A stretch of 64,000 bases of DNA, taken from positions 814,242 to 878,241 of the forward strand of contig NZ_JTJC03000002.1 in NCBI RefSeq assembly GCF_000817735.3. Direction: 5' to 3'. Within the stretch, counting starts at the first letter, position 1. Every line of letters begins with the position of its first letter. The position numbers were made by a program, and so were the translations under genes. The notes beneath the pieces were generated by a model. That model ran no database searches and was not told the origin of the DNA. It saw nothing but the letters and a program-made list of their open reading frames with translations. This DNA is from Scytonema millei VB511283 (GTDB taxonomy: Bacteria > Cyanobacteriota > Cyanobacteriia > Cyanobacteriales > Chroococcidiopsidaceae). Positions 9,319-19,444 of the stretch are shown in pieces.

Positions 9319-9849
9319 ATGACTACCATTGCCCAAAGCGATCGCCTCATCATTCGTAGTTGGATTCCTGAAGAGGATGCAAGATCGGCTTTTCAGATCT
9401 ATAGCGATCCAGAAGTGACGCGATTTATTAAAACTAAAACTACTAGTATTGAAGATGCAATTAAACTACTTCAACGCTGGGTAATATTATCAACTCAACT
9501 TAATGGTGGAGGCTTTTGGGCAGTTGTAAGTAAAGCAACGCCAGAAATTCTCGGTACGATTATTCTCATTCCCTTGCGAGATGAAGCAGAACAATGGACG
9601 CAAAATTATGAAATTGGCTGGCATTTGAAAAAATCTGCTTGGGGAAATGGATACGCTACTGAAGCGGCAAAAGCCATTCTCGATTATGGATTTAATACTC
9701 TAAAATTACCCACAATCTACTCAATTGCTAGACCCGAAAATACAACTTCAATCCGCGTGATGCAAAGATTGAACATGATACCAATTGGACGCACTAATAA
9801 GTACTACCATATGGAACTTGAGATATTTAAATTGGGCAAACTCACATAA
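9319..9849 (+). CDS. GNAT-family N-acetyltransferase (RimJ/RimL type)
   Basis: A 176-aa cytosolic protein that resembles RimJ/RimL-like acetyltransferases. It opens with SDRLIIRSW, then has the acceptor/beta-4 region IGWHLKKSAWGNGYATEAAKAIL, where W-G-N-G-Y-A-T-E-A is the acetyl-CoA pyrophosphate loop (motif A). It ends with NTTSIRVMQRLNMIPIGR, the usual C-terminal motif. The substrate cannot be deduced. The frame opens at a GTG at 9295, but ATG 9319 (MTTIAQSDRL) fits the family better. A palindromic repeat precedes it. Confidence 0.85.
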   Translation: MTTIAQSDRLIIRSWIPEEDARSAFQIYSDPEVTRFIKTKTTSIEDAIKLLQRWVILSTQLNGGGFWAVVSKATPEILGTIILIPLRDEAEQWTQNYEIGWHLKKSAWGNGYATEAAKAILDYGFNTLKLPTIYSIARPENTTSIRVMQRLNMIPIGRTNKYYHMELEIFKLGKLT

Positions 9850-10021
9850 CAGATACTTAGCGCTGGAACTGGTAATGGTTAAGGCAGGAGATAGGAGACA
9901 GAAGTAGTTCTTCTCCCCCAGCTCCCTCAACCCCCTCAGCCCCCTCAGCTCTCTTCCCTGCTCCCTGAGAACTGAATAATCGGTTAAATTAAAAGATTGT
10001 TGCAGCAAAGGGGAGAAGAGA

Positions 10022-11020
10022 ATGTCGTCTGTAAAACCTACAATCTTAGTTACTGGTGGAGCGGGATATATTGGTTCCCATGCAGTATTAGCACTCAAAC
10101 GGGCTGCATACGGTGTAGTCGTTCTCGATAACCTTGTGTACGGACATCGCGATTTGGTCGAACAGGTTTTACAGGTGGATTTGATTGTTGGTGATATTAA
10201 CGATCGCCCCTTACTAGACGAATTATTTGCTAAGTACGACATCGCCGCTGTCATGCACTTTTCCGCATATGCATATGTGGGCGAATCTGTCACGACTCCA
10301 GATAAATATTATCGTAATAACGTCGTTGCCACGCTCACCTTACTAGAGGCAATGCAGGCTGCATCGATCGATAAATTCGTCTTCTCTTCTACTTGCGCTA
10401 CTTACGGCGTACCTAAAACAGTACCGATTCCCGAAGACCATCCCCAAAGTCCAATTAATCCCTACGGTGCGACTAAATTGATGGTAGAGCGAATTTTAGC
10501 TGACTTTGATGTTGCCTATGGCTTCAAATCTGTCTGTTTTCGCTACTTTAATGCTGCTGGTGCAGATCCAACCGGATTGCTAGGAGAAGACCACGATCCA
10601 GAAACTCATTTAATTCCTTTGGTATTGCAAACAGCTTTAGGTAAGCGCCAGTCTGTCTCAATTTTTGGTACTGATTACGATACTCCTGATGGAACTTGTA
10701 TTCGCGATTACATCCACGTTACCGATTTAGCCAACGCTCATATTCTGGGCGTGGAATATCTTTTACAAGGTGGAGATTCAACAATTTTTAATTTAGGTAA
10801 CGGTAATGGTTTTTCAGTTAGAGAAATCATTGACACTGCCAAGCAAGTTACAGGAAGAGAAATTAAAGTTGTAGAAAGCGATCGCCGCGCTGGAGATCCA
10901 CCCGCACTCGTCGGTAGTGGTGAAAAAGCAAGAAAAATTCTGGGTTGGAATCCCCAATATCCAGAGATAGATAAAATTATCAGTCATGCTTGGAACTGGC
11001 ATCAAAAACGACATGGATAA
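10022..11020 (+). CDS. galE: UDP-glucose 4-epimerase
   Basis: A 332-aa NAD-dependent extended short-chain dehydrogenase interconverting UDP-glucose and UDP-galactose, for polysaccharide and galactolipid precursors. The NAD-binding GGAGYIGSH lies at about residues 12-20, with catalytic Ser in FSSTCATYG and Tyr/Lys in NPYGATK. The GalE-typical FRYFNAAGADP and DGTCIRDYIHVTDLA follow. Length is normal. ATG 10022 has a strong AAGGGGAG purine run 6-13 bp upstream. The gap before it contains CCCCTCA/CCCTGCTC heptamer repeats. Confidence 0.95.
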   Translation: MSSVKPTILVTGGAGYIGSHAVLALKRAAYGVVVLDNLVYGHRDLVEQVLQVDLIVGDINDRPLLDELFAKYDIAAVMHFSAYAYVGESVTTPDKYYRNNVVATLTLLEAMQAASIDKFVFSSTCATYGVPKTVPIPEDHPQSPINPYGATKLMVERILADFDVAYGFKSVCFRYFNAAGADPTGLLGEDHDPETHLIPLVLQTALGKRQSVSIFGTDYDTPDGTCIRDYIHVTDLANAHILGVEYLLQGGDSTIFNLGNGNGFSVREIIDTAKQVTGREIKVVESDRRAGDPPALVGSGEKARKILGWNPQYPEIDKIISHAWNWHQKRHG

Positions 11021-11145
11021 TAACTGAATTGCATCCGATATTTTTGGTGATGTTTGTCATTGGTCATTAGTCATTTGTTAAATATTAGGGTGGGCAATGC
11101 CCACCTTCGATCGAACTTTGTCTTAAAGTTGAACTATTTGTTGCG

Positions 11146-14100
11146 TTAGGAGCGATCGCACGAGCGAGTTGTCGAGACAATCTCCGCGATCGCTTTCACC
11201 AATTCATCAGGATCTACAGGCTTAGGCAAATGCAACTGAAATCCTGCGGCAAATGCCTTTTGTTGGTCGTATTCTCCAGCATAAGCAGTTAAGGCAATTG
11301 CAGGAATTGACAGCGATCGGGACTGTACCAGACTTCTGACTTTTTCTAGAAACATATAACCATCGATCAGCGGCATTCCAATATCGCTCAAAATGATATC
11401 TGGCAATTGTTGAGACAAAGACACTAGTGCATCTTCTGCCGAACTCACGACTGTCGCTTCTGCTCCATGCTGTTTTAACACGCAAGTCACATACTCTCGC
11501 ATATCTGGATCGTCGTCTACTGCTAGTACGCGCACGCCTTGCAACGGTAATTGCTGGGTCTGGGATGGCGAGTGGTGCATCTCCCGACTCCCACTCTCCC
11601 ACTCCCGACTCCCTTCTAATAAAGGCAATGTCACGGTAAACGTAGCTCCTTGTCCTTCACCGAGACTATCTACCCCAACCGTACCACCGTGTAACTCTAC
11701 TAAGTGACGTACAATCGCCAATCCTAACCCCAATCCACCAAAAGTCCGAGTTGTACTGCTATCGGCTTGGCGGAAGTAGTCGAATACATAAGGCAGAAAA
11801 TCAGGACTGATGCCTTTTCCCGTATCGGAAACTTGGATTTGGACAAAGTTGGTAATTGGTAATTGGTAATTGGTTGTGGATGAGTGGCTGGTGGCTGGTG
11901 GCTGGTGGTTAGAATTACTCCCTGCTCCCTGCTCCCTGCTCTCTGCTCCCTGCTCAAGTTGAAGCGAAATCTCTACTCGTCCGCCAGCAGGAGTAAATTT
12001 AACCGCATTAGATAGCAAATTCCAGACTACCTGTTGCAATCGTCCTGAGTCCCCTAGAACTAGGGGAATCGGGAGTCGGGAGTCTCCCGATTCCCCCTTG
12101 TCTTTCCCTGCTCCCTGCTCACTGCTCCCTGCTCCCTCAAAAACTAAATGAATCTGCTTCGCTTCGGCACTTAGTTGCACCGTTTCCATTGCGGCTTGAA
12201 TTGTGCTAGCAAGATTCACTGGGACGAATTTTAATGCCAGTTTGCCTCGGAGAATGCGGGAGACATCAAGCAGATCGTCTACGAGTTGGGCTTGGAGTTT
12301 AGCATTGCGCTCGATGGTTTCTAAGGCGCGGTTTCTTGCTGCTTCATTATATTGACGCGATCGCAATAATTTTGCCCAACCCAGGATCGGATTGAGGGGC
12401 GATCGCAATTCGTGGGATAGTACGGCTAAAAATTCATCCTTAATCCGATTTGCCGATTCCGCTGCCTCTCGTGCCACTTTTTCAGCAGCGTACAATCGCG
12501 ATCGCTCCAGAGCTTGGGCGCATTGCCGCGCTAGAGTCATCATAAAGGCACGTTCCGCCAGATCGAAATCGCGGGGCTGACTGAAACTCAATCCTAAAGA
12601 GCCGATCGTTCGTCCTTCAATTGTCAACGGCAAACAAGCAATTGCTTGAGAACCAGAAGCAATATATGTGTCTGCCAGACTCGGATAAAGCTGTTGATAT
12701 TCAGCAGGCGATCGCGCTATAACCATTTCCCCCGTGCGGATTGTATCGGTAAGGGGAAGTGAAGCGCTGAGCGGAACGCGCCGATAGGGGGCAATTTCTG
12801 CTTCCTGGTAGCCAATCGAGCAGACAATCTCTACTGTCTTACCATCTTCGTGCAGCAAGCCGATCCAGCCTCTTGTGGCATTGAAGGCAGCTAGTCCTTG
12901 ATGTAGTAAAATTTCTCTGACTTGCTCTGTCGTCAATGCTTGAGCTAAAGCTGCAGTCAAATTTTGTAATTGGTAAATTCGCTGGATATTTAACTCCGCG
13001 AGTTGACGTGCCGCTTGCTCTTGCTGCAACAGGCGATCGCGCTCTAGTTCTGCATGTTTGCGATCGGTAATATCGCTGACTAAAGAGACAAACCCCTCTA
13101 CCCGTCCTCGGCTGTCGAACTGAGGAATATAAACTGCCTCAATGTAGCGTACTCCACCATCTTGATAGGGAACTTGACTTTCGTATCTGACTGCTTGCCC
13201 TGCCAGTGCTTGCTCTACATAAGGGCGAATTTTATCGTAAGCAGCTTCGCCTAAGACTTGCCGTATATGCCTGCCGCAAATTTCTGTAGCGGGATGACCG
13301 AACCATTGTTCGTAGGTACGATTCACAAAGCGATAGCGCTGTTCGAGATCGACATAGGCAATCAGCGCGGGTACGGTGTTGGTAATTAGGCTTAATTCTG
13401 CCTCTCGTTGACTCAACGATGTCTGGATTTGTTTGAGTTGAGTGATATCGACTACAGTTGCACCTACACCCAAGATCTGACCGTCCGTCAGACAAACGGG
13501 ATAGAAATTGACAAGCGCGTGACGATATACTCCTGGGGGATTTGTTTCACCGCTGAGTTCTTGGTTAAGCAGTGGCTCTCCCGTCTGCATCACTTGCCGC
13601 AAAACTGGTTCTAGCATGTCGCCCCACTCTGGTAGCACTTCCCGCACGCTGCGATTGAAGTGGTCTTTGAGGGGAATGCCATTCATGGTTGCTAAAGCTT
13701 GGTTGACGTGGATATAGCGGAGATTGGTATCTAAAAAAGTTAAACCGACAGGAGAACTAGCCAACCAAGTATCGATTAATGCCAGGGTTGCTTCTTGTCG
13801 TTGCATTGCTTGCTTTAATTGGCGATGCAAGCGAGAGTTTTCCATTGCCAATCCGACGCGCCGACCCAGTTCTTCAGCTAAGGTTAAATCTTCGTTACAG
13901 TAATGACGCTGAGATGTTGTCAGCATCAGCGATAGTACGCCGAACACTTCTCTACCTGCAATTAACGGCACGCAAATCGCAGATTTAATCCCTACTTGCC
14001 GAAAAAATTGTAAATGTTCGACACTTCGTGCCATAGCTACATAATTTGCATCTGTGACTTCAGGGATTAATTCCGATCGCCCTGTCTGAAAAACTCTAGT

Positions 14101-14751
14101 AATTGGGTGTGTTTGGTCGTTTAAATCTAAAGGATAGGCAGCTGTAAGTTGACGCACCAAGTCTGCTCGATCGGGATCTTTGGCTTGGACGGCAACCAGA
14201 GGATTAATCGCCAAGTCTGCGGGGAGAATATCGACAGTGCAGAGATCGGCAAATTCGGGAATAGTTAGTTCTACAACCGATCGCAACGTTGTTTCATAGT
14301 CAAGAGAAGATGTGAGTACGGTGTTGGCACGATCCAAAAAAGCCAATCTTTGTTGCATTACCTCTGCTTGGGCTTTGGCTTTCTGTTCCCGCTGTCGGTC
14401 GATCTCTGCTCTGTGCTTTGCTATGCGTAACTCCTCGCATAGATAGCTCACCATTACCCCCTGTAAAGCAAACAATCCTAGCCGCAGCAAGTCATCTGGA
14501 TCGACCGTGAGTGTACGAATCGGATAGTGAAAGAAGTAATTACTGAAAAAAACTGATAAGACAGTAGCTACTAGCCCAGGTTTTAACCCTCCATACCAAG
14601 CGGCGATCGCTACTGCTCCATAAAACAGCAAAAACGGAGTTTTTGTCATTCCCAACCAAGAGTCTAACCCCAGCATGAGCGCCAGAGCTAGCATTACAAC
14701 AAGGATGGCAACCCCGTAGGAAGCAATCTGGGAGCGGGTAACTTGTGGCAT
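11146..14751 (-). CDS. Hybrid sensor histidine kinase (DUF4118-GAF-PAS-PAS-GAF-HisKA-HATPase-REC)
   Basis: A 1201-aa membrane protein. Four short hydrophobic helices of the KdpD-type DUF4118 domain (about 10-110) are followed by GAF (150-310), PAS (325-440), PAS (450-570) and GAF (605-755). HisKA has the phospho-acceptor in AVLSHELRSPLNPI, then HATPase with NLLSNAVKFTPAGG, DTGKGI and GGLGLGLAIV. The C-terminal receiver has DDD, LPDIILSDIGMP and Lys in HLPKP. The ATPase domain is interrupted by two repeat-encoded segments, one before and one after the N-box, plus a third in the linker to the receiver. All keep the frame open. Whether the kinase still works is a real question. No regulator gene is adjacent. 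Confidence 0.88.
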   Translation of the reverse strand: MPQVTRSQIASYGVAILVVMLALALMLGLDSWLGMTKTPFLLFYGAVAIAAWYGGLKPGLVATVLSVFFSNYFFHYPIRTLTVDPDDLLRLGLFALQGVMVSYLCEELRIAKHRAEIDRQREQKAKAQAEVMQQRLAFLDRANTVLTSSLDYETTLRSVVELTIPEFADLCTVDILPADLAINPLVAVQAKDPDRADLVRQLTAAYPLDLNDQTHPITRVFQTGRSELIPEVTDANYVAMARSVEHLQFFRQVGIKSAICVPLIAGREVFGVLSLMLTTSQRHYCNEDLTLAEELGRRVGLAMENSRLHRQLKQAMQRQEATLALIDTWLASSPVGLTFLDTNLRYIHVNQALATMNGIPLKDHFNRSVREVLPEWGDMLEPVLRQVMQTGEPLLNQELSGETNPPGVYRHALVNFYPVCLTDGQILGVGATVVDITQLKQIQTSLSQREAELSLITNTVPALIAYVDLEQRYRFVNRTYEQWFGHPATEICGRHIRQVLGEAAYDKIRPYVEQALAGQAVRYESQVPYQDGGVRYIEAVYIPQFDSRGRVEGFVSLVSDITDRKHAELERDRLLQQEQAARQLAELNIQRIYQLQNLTAALAQALTTEQVREILLHQGLAAFNATRGWIGLLHEDGKTVEIVCSIGYQEAEIAPYRRVPLSASLPLTDTIRTGEMVIARSPAEYQQLYPSLADTYIASGSQAIACLPLTIEGRTIGSLGLSFSQPRDFDLAERAFMMTLARQCAQALERSRLYAAEKVAREAAESANRIKDEFLAVLSHELRSPLNPILGWAKLLRSRQYNEAARNRALETIERNAKLQAQLVDDLLDVSRILRGKLALKFVPVNLASTIQAAMETVQLSAEAKQIHLVFEGAGSSEQGAGKDKGESGDSRLPIPLVLGDSGRLQQVVWNLLSNAVKFTPAGGRVEISLQLEQGAESREQGAGSNSNHQPPATSHSSTTNYQLPITNFVQIQVSDTGKGISPDFLPYVFDYFRQADSSTTRTFGGLGLGLAIVRHLVELHGGTVGVDSLGEGQGATFTVTLPLLEGSREWESGSREMHHSPSQTQQLPLQGVRVLAVDDDPDMREYVTCVLKQHGAEATVVSSAEDALVSLSQQLPDIILSDIGMPLIDGYMFLEKVRSLVQSRSLSIPAIALTAYAGEYDQQKAFAAGFQLHLPKPVDPDELVKAIAEIVSTTRSCDRS
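11574..11617. repeat. In-frame STRR in kinase-receiver linker
   Basis: CCCGACTCCCACTCTCCCACTC-type heptamers lie between the ATPase and receiver domains of the hybrid kinase and encode a Glu/Ser/Arg-rich linker (GSREWESGSRE). Confidence 0.8.
11846..11957. repeat. In-frame STRR inside HATPase domain (after N-box)
   Basis: TTGGTAA, GTGGCTG and CCCTGCT heptamers form about 112 bp inserted between the beta strand after the N-box and the strand leading to the G1 box. They encode Glu/Gln/Gly-rich then His/Pro/Thr-rich residues (EQGAESREQGAG..., TNYQLPITN). Confidence 0.85.
12063..12139. repeat. In-frame STRR inside HATPase domain (before N-box)
   Basis: GGGAGTC and CCCTGCT/CACTGCT heptamers, about 77 bp, encode GAGSSEQGAGKDKGESG just upstream of the LVLGDSGRLQQVVWNL motif. 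Confidence 0.85.
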
Positions 14752-15012
14752 GGAATGTTTAGAGGTATCTATTGCATACCTTAGTTAGCTGCTATCTTCT
14801 ACCATATGAGAGATAAATGTCTTTCTCTATTCTTCCTGAGATAGATTTTGGCTTGCAATCGACACCACAGGCGCGATCGCGAATCGTCATCGCTGGGGGC
14901 AAAAACTAAGCAAAGATATATCTTTACAAAGTTGCTTGAGAGATATACAATATTTTCTAAAGCGAAAACTTTATTAAATCGGTCATGAATACTCAACGAG
15001 CAGCAATTTAGA

Positions 15013-16620
15013 CTATCCCCTTCTATTAGGCTTTTTAGTAAACCAATCTGTCTTAGCTAGTGCCAGCTGATCGTCAGAAAGAGTCGCACCAGTTAGATTC
15101 GCACCGCACAAATTTGCACCTCTGAGGTTAGCATTGCTTAGATAAGCACCGCTCAAATCTGCACCGCGTAAATCGGCTCCCGACAAATCGGTATAACTCA
15201 TGTATGCTTTGGTCAATACGGCATTTCTTAGATTGGCTTGACTGAGACAAGCTTGCCCAAAATCACCGTTACACAAAACTGCTTCTTGCAGATTTGCGCG
15301 ATCGAGCTTGGAAGCGTAACATTTGATACCCGCAAGATTTTTTTTCCGTAAATCGATCGCGCTCAAGTCTTGAGAGGTAAAATCTCTTCTGCCATTGATG
15401 TATGCATTCAGTAAACTACCAGAATCTAAACGCTCAGCTTCTTTTGATTTTAACTTGGTTGGGCTAGGGGTTTTTACGGTTGTTACAGCATTTGCTCTAG
15501 CAGTAACTGGCTGTTGGCGAGTCATTTGAGTATTTACACCAGTCGTAGCACCCAACTCGCGCCGCGTCCGAATGTTCTGGGCTAATGCTGCTACGTACTG
15601 CTGATGGGAATTCAAGCCAGAGTAAACTGGTTGCGAAGGTTGAGATGGTTGGGAAGCAGGGATACTCGTAGGGCGCGGGCGAATTTGTGTAGCCATCCCA
15701 GACGAGATGCTGTCGAAGTATGGTTCCATCTCCAAAGCTTTCAGGACTTCATCAGCCGATTGATAGCGGTGGCGGACGGAAGCCTCAACCATCTTCCGCA
15801 GGACGATAGTTAGGTGCTGACTAATTCTGACTTCTTGCTCCCAGAGCATTTCACCTGTAGAAGGGTGATAGTCAAAATCTTTAGGAGATTTTCCAGTTAA
15901 GAGGAAAATACAGGTGATGCCTACAGCATAAATGTCACTGGCGTAGACTGGGCGCATTGCGATTTGTTCTGGTGGTGCAAAGCCATTCGTTCCCACAGAA
16001 AAAGCAGTCAGGGTGGTATTTTCGATTTGGCTGCTATAGGTTTTGCTAACTTGGTTTTTGACCGCACCAAAATCAATCAGGACGAGTCTGCTATCTTCAC
16101 TACGGCGGATCAAGTTATTGGGCTTGATGTCTCGATGGATGACTTGTTGCGAGTGAATGTATTTTAAAATGCCCAAGATTTCACTTAAAAATTGCTTGAT
16201 TCCAGCTTCGCTCATTGGACCTTTACGTTTGATCTCTTGCTGGATGGTTAAACCGTTGACGAATTCTTGAACTAGATAAAATTCTCGATCGGTTTCAAAA
16301 TAGTCTAATAATCTTGGCACTTGGGGATGATTGCCAATTTTGCCAAGGGTCTGTGCTTCTCTGGCGAACAATTCCCGCGCCATTGACAAAATATCAGGTG
16401 TGTTGATTGAGGGACGTAGTTGTTTAATGACGCACCAGGGTTGTCCGGGTAAACTATCGTCTTGAGCTAAGAAGGTTGCACCAAAGCCGCCTTGGGCTAG
16501 TGCTTGCGTCACGCGATAGCGATCGCGCAGTTTTTGCAGGGGCGACCCACAAGACTGACACTGTGCGACAGAATTTGGGTTTTCTGGAGACTGGCAAGTT
16601 GGATTTAAGCAGTAGCTCAT
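15013..16620 (-). CDS. Serine/threonine protein kinase with C-terminal pentapeptide repeats
   Basis: A 535-aa protein. The N-terminus (MSYCLNPTCQSPENP, then CQSCGSPL) is the small zinc-ribbon-like head of many cyanobacterial Ser/Thr kinases. The kinase domain (about 35-310) has GGFGATF glycine loop, VIKQL lysine, HRDIKPNN catalytic loop (about 162-169) and LIDFGAVK. A Pro/Ser/Gln-rich linker follows, and about 17-20 A(D/N)LXX pentapeptide repeats form the C-terminus (about 415-525). All catalytic residues are present. The frame extends to a TTG at 16650, but ATG 16620 gives the canonical head. The pentapeptide helix may position the kinase on a partner; substrates are unknown. Confidence 0.92.
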   Translation of the reverse strand: MSYCLNPTCQSPENPNSVAQCQSCGSPLQKLRDRYRVTQALAQGGFGATFLAQDDSLPGQPWCVIKQLRPSINTPDILSMARELFAREAQTLGKIGNHPQVPRLLDYFETDREFYLVQEFVNGLTIQQEIKRKGPMSEAGIKQFLSEILGILKYIHSQQVIHRDIKPNNLIRRSEDSRLVLIDFGAVKNQVSKTYSSQIENTTLTAFSVGTNGFAPPEQIAMRPVYASDIYAVGITCIFLLTGKSPKDFDYHPSTGEMLWEQEVRISQHLTIVLRKMVEASVRHRYQSADEVLKALEMEPYFDSISSGMATQIRPRPTSIPASQPSQPSQPVYSGLNSHQQYVAALAQNIRTRRELGATTGVNTQMTRQQPVTARANAVTTVKTPSPTKLKSKEAERLDSGSLLNAYINGRRDFTSQDLSAIDLRKKNLAGIKCYASKLDRANLQEAVLCNGDFGQACLSQANLRNAVLTKAYMSYTDLSGADLRGADLSGAYLSNANLRGANLCGANLTGATLSDDQLALAKTDWFTKKPNRRG

Positions 16621-16899
16621 AACAGACTCGACGTTGCACAATGGAGGCAAACAATAGAAGCGAACAGAGTTTTTATACTCTGAATCAATTATTCAAATAA
16701 AAATTGACTTTTCCTAGGTTAGTCTTGCGGAGAATCGTTGAAGAATTGCTAAAGTTATCGGCAGCAATATCGGGTAATTGTAAGTTTTGTTTAAACATCA
16801 ATTAGCCAGCTACTGGACTAGCAGGTAAAAGCACGTAGGTTTTGGATCGAGAATTTTGTAAGATAGATGAGCTGCGATTGAAACAAGCAAACACACTCC

Positions 16900-19389
16900 A
16901 TGCGTATCTCTTTGAACTGGCTGCGGGAAATAGTCGATATCACGATGACTCCAGAGGAGTTAGCCCATACGCTCACTATGGCTGGCTTTGAGGTGGAAGA
17001 GATCGAAGACCGTCGTACTTGGGCTGATGGTGTCGTCATTGGCAAAGTGCTGGAGTGTCAGCGCCACCCTAACGCCGATAAATTGAGTGTTACGAAGGTG
17101 GATATTGGCAAAGGTGAGCCTTTAAATATTGTGTGTGGCGCACCGAATGTACGTGCAGATATCTATGTAGCAGTTGCTACCGTCGGCACTTGCTTACCTA
17201 AAATTAACGTAAAAATTCGTGCTGCCAATCTGCGGGGAGTGCGTTCCGAAGGCATGATTTGCTCCCTAGCAGAACTAGGACTATCGAAAGAATCAGCCGG
17301 AATCTATATATTTGACGAAGTAGGGGCGCACGGCTGTGCGCCCCTACAGTTAGGTGATGACGTTCGCCCCCTGCTGGGTTTAGACGAGACAGTTTTAGAC
17401 TTGACAGCAACGGCAAATCGTGCAGATGCGTTATGCATGGTAGGGATTGCGCGAGAGGTGGCGGCTTTAACTGGAGCAACGCTGAGATTACCACAATCAG
17501 ATGCTTTATCAATTCCAACAACGGCAGAATTAGCGATCGCCGTTCTCCAACCGCAAGCTTGTCCGGCTTATATCGGTACTGCGATCGAGGGAATCAAAAT
17601 TGCACCTTCTCCAGAATGGTTGCAACAGCGCTTGCAAGCAGCAGGAATGCGACCGATTAATAATGTGGTGGATGCAACCAACTACATTATGTTGGAGTGG
17701 GGACAACCGCTACACGCATTCGATCGCGATCGCCTATTAGCAGTCACCAAAGAGGAATCCAACCCCTCACCCCTCACTCCTCGCTCCTCACCCCTCACAA
17801 TTGGCGTTCGCTTTGCTGAATCGGGAGAAAGCTTAAAAACTTTAGACGGACAAAGCCGCAACCTGACAAGCCAAACTCTGCTGATTACTGCCAACGACAA
17901 ACCCGTGGCTTTAGCTGGAGTCATGGGAGGAGAAGCAACGGAAGTCAGCGACACAACCCAAAATTTATTATTAGAAGCAGCGTTATTTGATTCTGTGGCG
18001 ATTCGGCGTTCAGCGCGCAGTTTGGGTTTGCGCACAGAAGCTTCGGCAAGGTACGAGCGCGGTGTGAATTATGCTGAATTAGAATTAGCCTGTCGTCGCG
18101 CCATTAGTTTAATCCAACAAATAGCTGGGGGTACAGCGGTAAGTCAGCAAATTGCCGATCGCAGACCCGACATGGGTACGCTATCGCGATCGATCCAACT
18201 GCGCCTCGATCGCGTCAATCAAATTTTAGGCTTAGTCGATCTGGGCGATACGGATGGAGAATTGCAGCCAGACGAAATGCAACAAATTTTGACGGCATTG
18301 GGCTGCCAAGTGACGCCAGATGCAGAAAAAGAGCGAGTCTGGATCGTTACCGTACCACCCTATCGCTATCGCGACCTAGAGCGGGAAATCGATTTAATTG
18401 AAGAAATTGCCCGCGTTTACGGTTACGATAAATTCTGCACCACGCTGCCAGAAGCAACAGAATTTGGCTTTCTTTCGGTCGAACAACAGCTAACGCGGCA
18501 AATCCGAGAAGCCATGCGATCGGCAGGATTAACAGAATTAATGCACTATTCTTTAGTGAAACCAGGGGAAGATCGGCAAGTGGTGCTGGCTAACCCTTTA
18601 TTCGCCGAATATGCAGCCCTACGAACGGATTTGATGGCTGGTTTAGTCGATGCCTTCCAATATAATTTGGAACAGGGAAATGGGGCGCTCAATGGTTTTG
18701 AAATTGGACGAATCTTCACTCAAGATGAAGCTGGAATCGATGAAATGGAGGCGATTGGAGGAATTTTAGGTGGCGATCCAACACAAGGTAAATGGGTCAA
18801 CGCCGGACGCGATCGCCCTATGAGTTGGTATGAGGCAAAGGGTATATTAGAAGGCGTATTTCAGCGTTTGGGATTGTCGATTGAATATCAACCCAGCCGA
18901 CAAGATACGCGCTTGCACCCAGGACGAACGGCTTCTTTATGGTTGCAAGGAAATCGCTTAGGTGTCTTCGGACAGTTGCATCCTCAGTTACGGCAAGAAA
19001 GAGGTTTACCGGATGAGGTTTATGTTTTTCAACTCGATTTAGATTTGCTATTTGATGCTTTGGATGTAGAGGAAATGCTCGTTCCTCGCTTCAAACCTTA
19101 TTCTACTTATCCAGCCGCCGACAGAGATATTGCTTTTTTTGCTCCCGTCGATGTCTCGGTAGCAGAATTAGAACGGGCGATCGCTCATGCAGGTGGTCAG
19201 CTCCTAGAGTCGGTAGAATTATTTGATGAGTATAGGGGTCAAGGCGTTCCCGCAGGACAAAGAAGTTTGGCTTTTCGATTAGTTTATCGGGCAAGCGATC
19301 GCACTTTGACTGATGCAGAAGTAGAACCCGTGCATCAAAAGGTCAGAGAATCTTTAGTCGAGAAGTTTAGTTTAAATTTGAGAAGTTAA
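16900..19389 (+). CDS. pheT: Phenylalanyl-tRNA synthetase beta subunit
   Basis: An 829-aa essential subunit that pairs with PheS to charge tRNA-Phe. The tRNA-binding OB fold is at about 40-150, B3/B4 editing domain about 205-400, B5 about 410-490, catalytic-like core 500-690 and C-terminal FDX-ACB domain about 735-828. The protein is a little longer than usual. The excess comes from two repeat insertions kept in frame: a 28-bp perfect palindrome at 17320-17347 (encoding VGAHGCAPL, end of OB fold) and five heptamers at 17763-17797 (encoding [13 protein letters not shown], in the B3/B4 region after the DRDR motif). ATG 16900 is well supported. pheS is not in the window. Confidence 0.97.
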   Translation: MRISLNWLREIVDITMTPEELAHTLTMAGFEVEEIEDRRTWADGVVIGKVLECQRHPNADKLSVTKVDIGKGEPLNIVCGAPNVRADIYVAVATVGTCLPKINVKIRAANLRGVRSEGMICSLAELGLSKESAGIYIFDEVGAHGCAPLQLGDDVRPLLGLDETVLDLTATANRADALCMVGIAREVAALTGATLRLPQSDALSIPTTAELAIAVLQPQACPAYIGTAIEGIKIAPSPEWLQQRLQAAGMRPINNVVDATNYIMLEWGQPLHAFDRDRLLAVTKEESNPSPLTPRSSPLTIGVRFAESGESLKTLDGQSRNLTSQTLLITANDKPVALAGVMGGEATEVSDTTQNLLLEAALFDSVAIRRSARSLGLRTEASARYERGVNYAELELACRRAISLIQQIAGGTAVSQQIADRRPDMGTLSRSIQLRLDRVNQILGLVDLGDTDGELQPDEMQQILTALGCQVTPDAEKERVWIVTVPPYRYRDLEREIDLIEEIARVYGYDKFCTTLPEATEFGFLSVEQQLTRQIREAMRSAGLTELMHYSLVKPGEDRQVVLANPLFAEYAALRTDLMAGLVDAFQYNLEQGNGALNGFEIGRIFTQDEAGIDEMEAIGGILGGDPTQGKWVNAGRDRPMSWYEAKGILEGVFQRLGLSIEYQPSRQDTRLHPGRTASLWLQGNRLGVFGQLHPQLRQERGLPDEVYVFQLDLDLLFDALDVEEMLVPRFKPYSTYPAADRDIAFFAPVDVSVAELERAIAHAGGQLLESVELFDEYRGQGVPAGQRSLAFRLVYRASDRTLTDAEVEPVHQKVRESLVEKFSLNLRS
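17320..17347. repeat. GTAGGGGCGCAC palindromic repeat, copy B, inside pheT
   Basis: A perfect 12-4-12 inverted repeat (arms GTAGGGGCGCAC/GTGCGCCCCTAC, loop GGCT) lies entirely within the pheT reading frame. It adds about nine to ten residues between the IYIFDE and [10 protein letters not shown] segments. Confidence 0.95.
17763..17797. repeat. In-frame STRR inside pheT
   Basis: Five heptamers (CCCCTCA, CCCCTCA, CTCCTCG, CTCCTCA, CCCCTCA) lie within the coding region of pheT. They encode a Pro/Ser/Thr-rich loop. Confidence 0.9.
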
Positions 19390-19391
19390 TC

Positions 19392-19416
19392 GTAGGGGCG
19401 CACATTTGTGCGCCTG
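19392..19416. repeat. GTAGGGGCGCAC palindromic repeat, degenerate copy C
   Basis: The left arm GTAGGGGCGCAC is perfect, but the right arm ends GTGCGCCTG. It lies in the 55-bp gap between pheT and the guanine deaminase gene. Confidence 0.7.
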
Positions 19417-19444
19417 TTTTGAAGTTATTCGTCGGAACTTCTTT

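Noticed and set aside
9748-10293. 181-aa reverse frame overlapping the GNAT and galE genes
   Set aside because: Most of it is antisense to two confidently identified genes.
14799-14996. 65-aa reverse frame between the hybrid kinase and the Ser/Thr kinase
   Set aside because: No family pattern, no ribosome-binding site, and composition like non-coding DNA.
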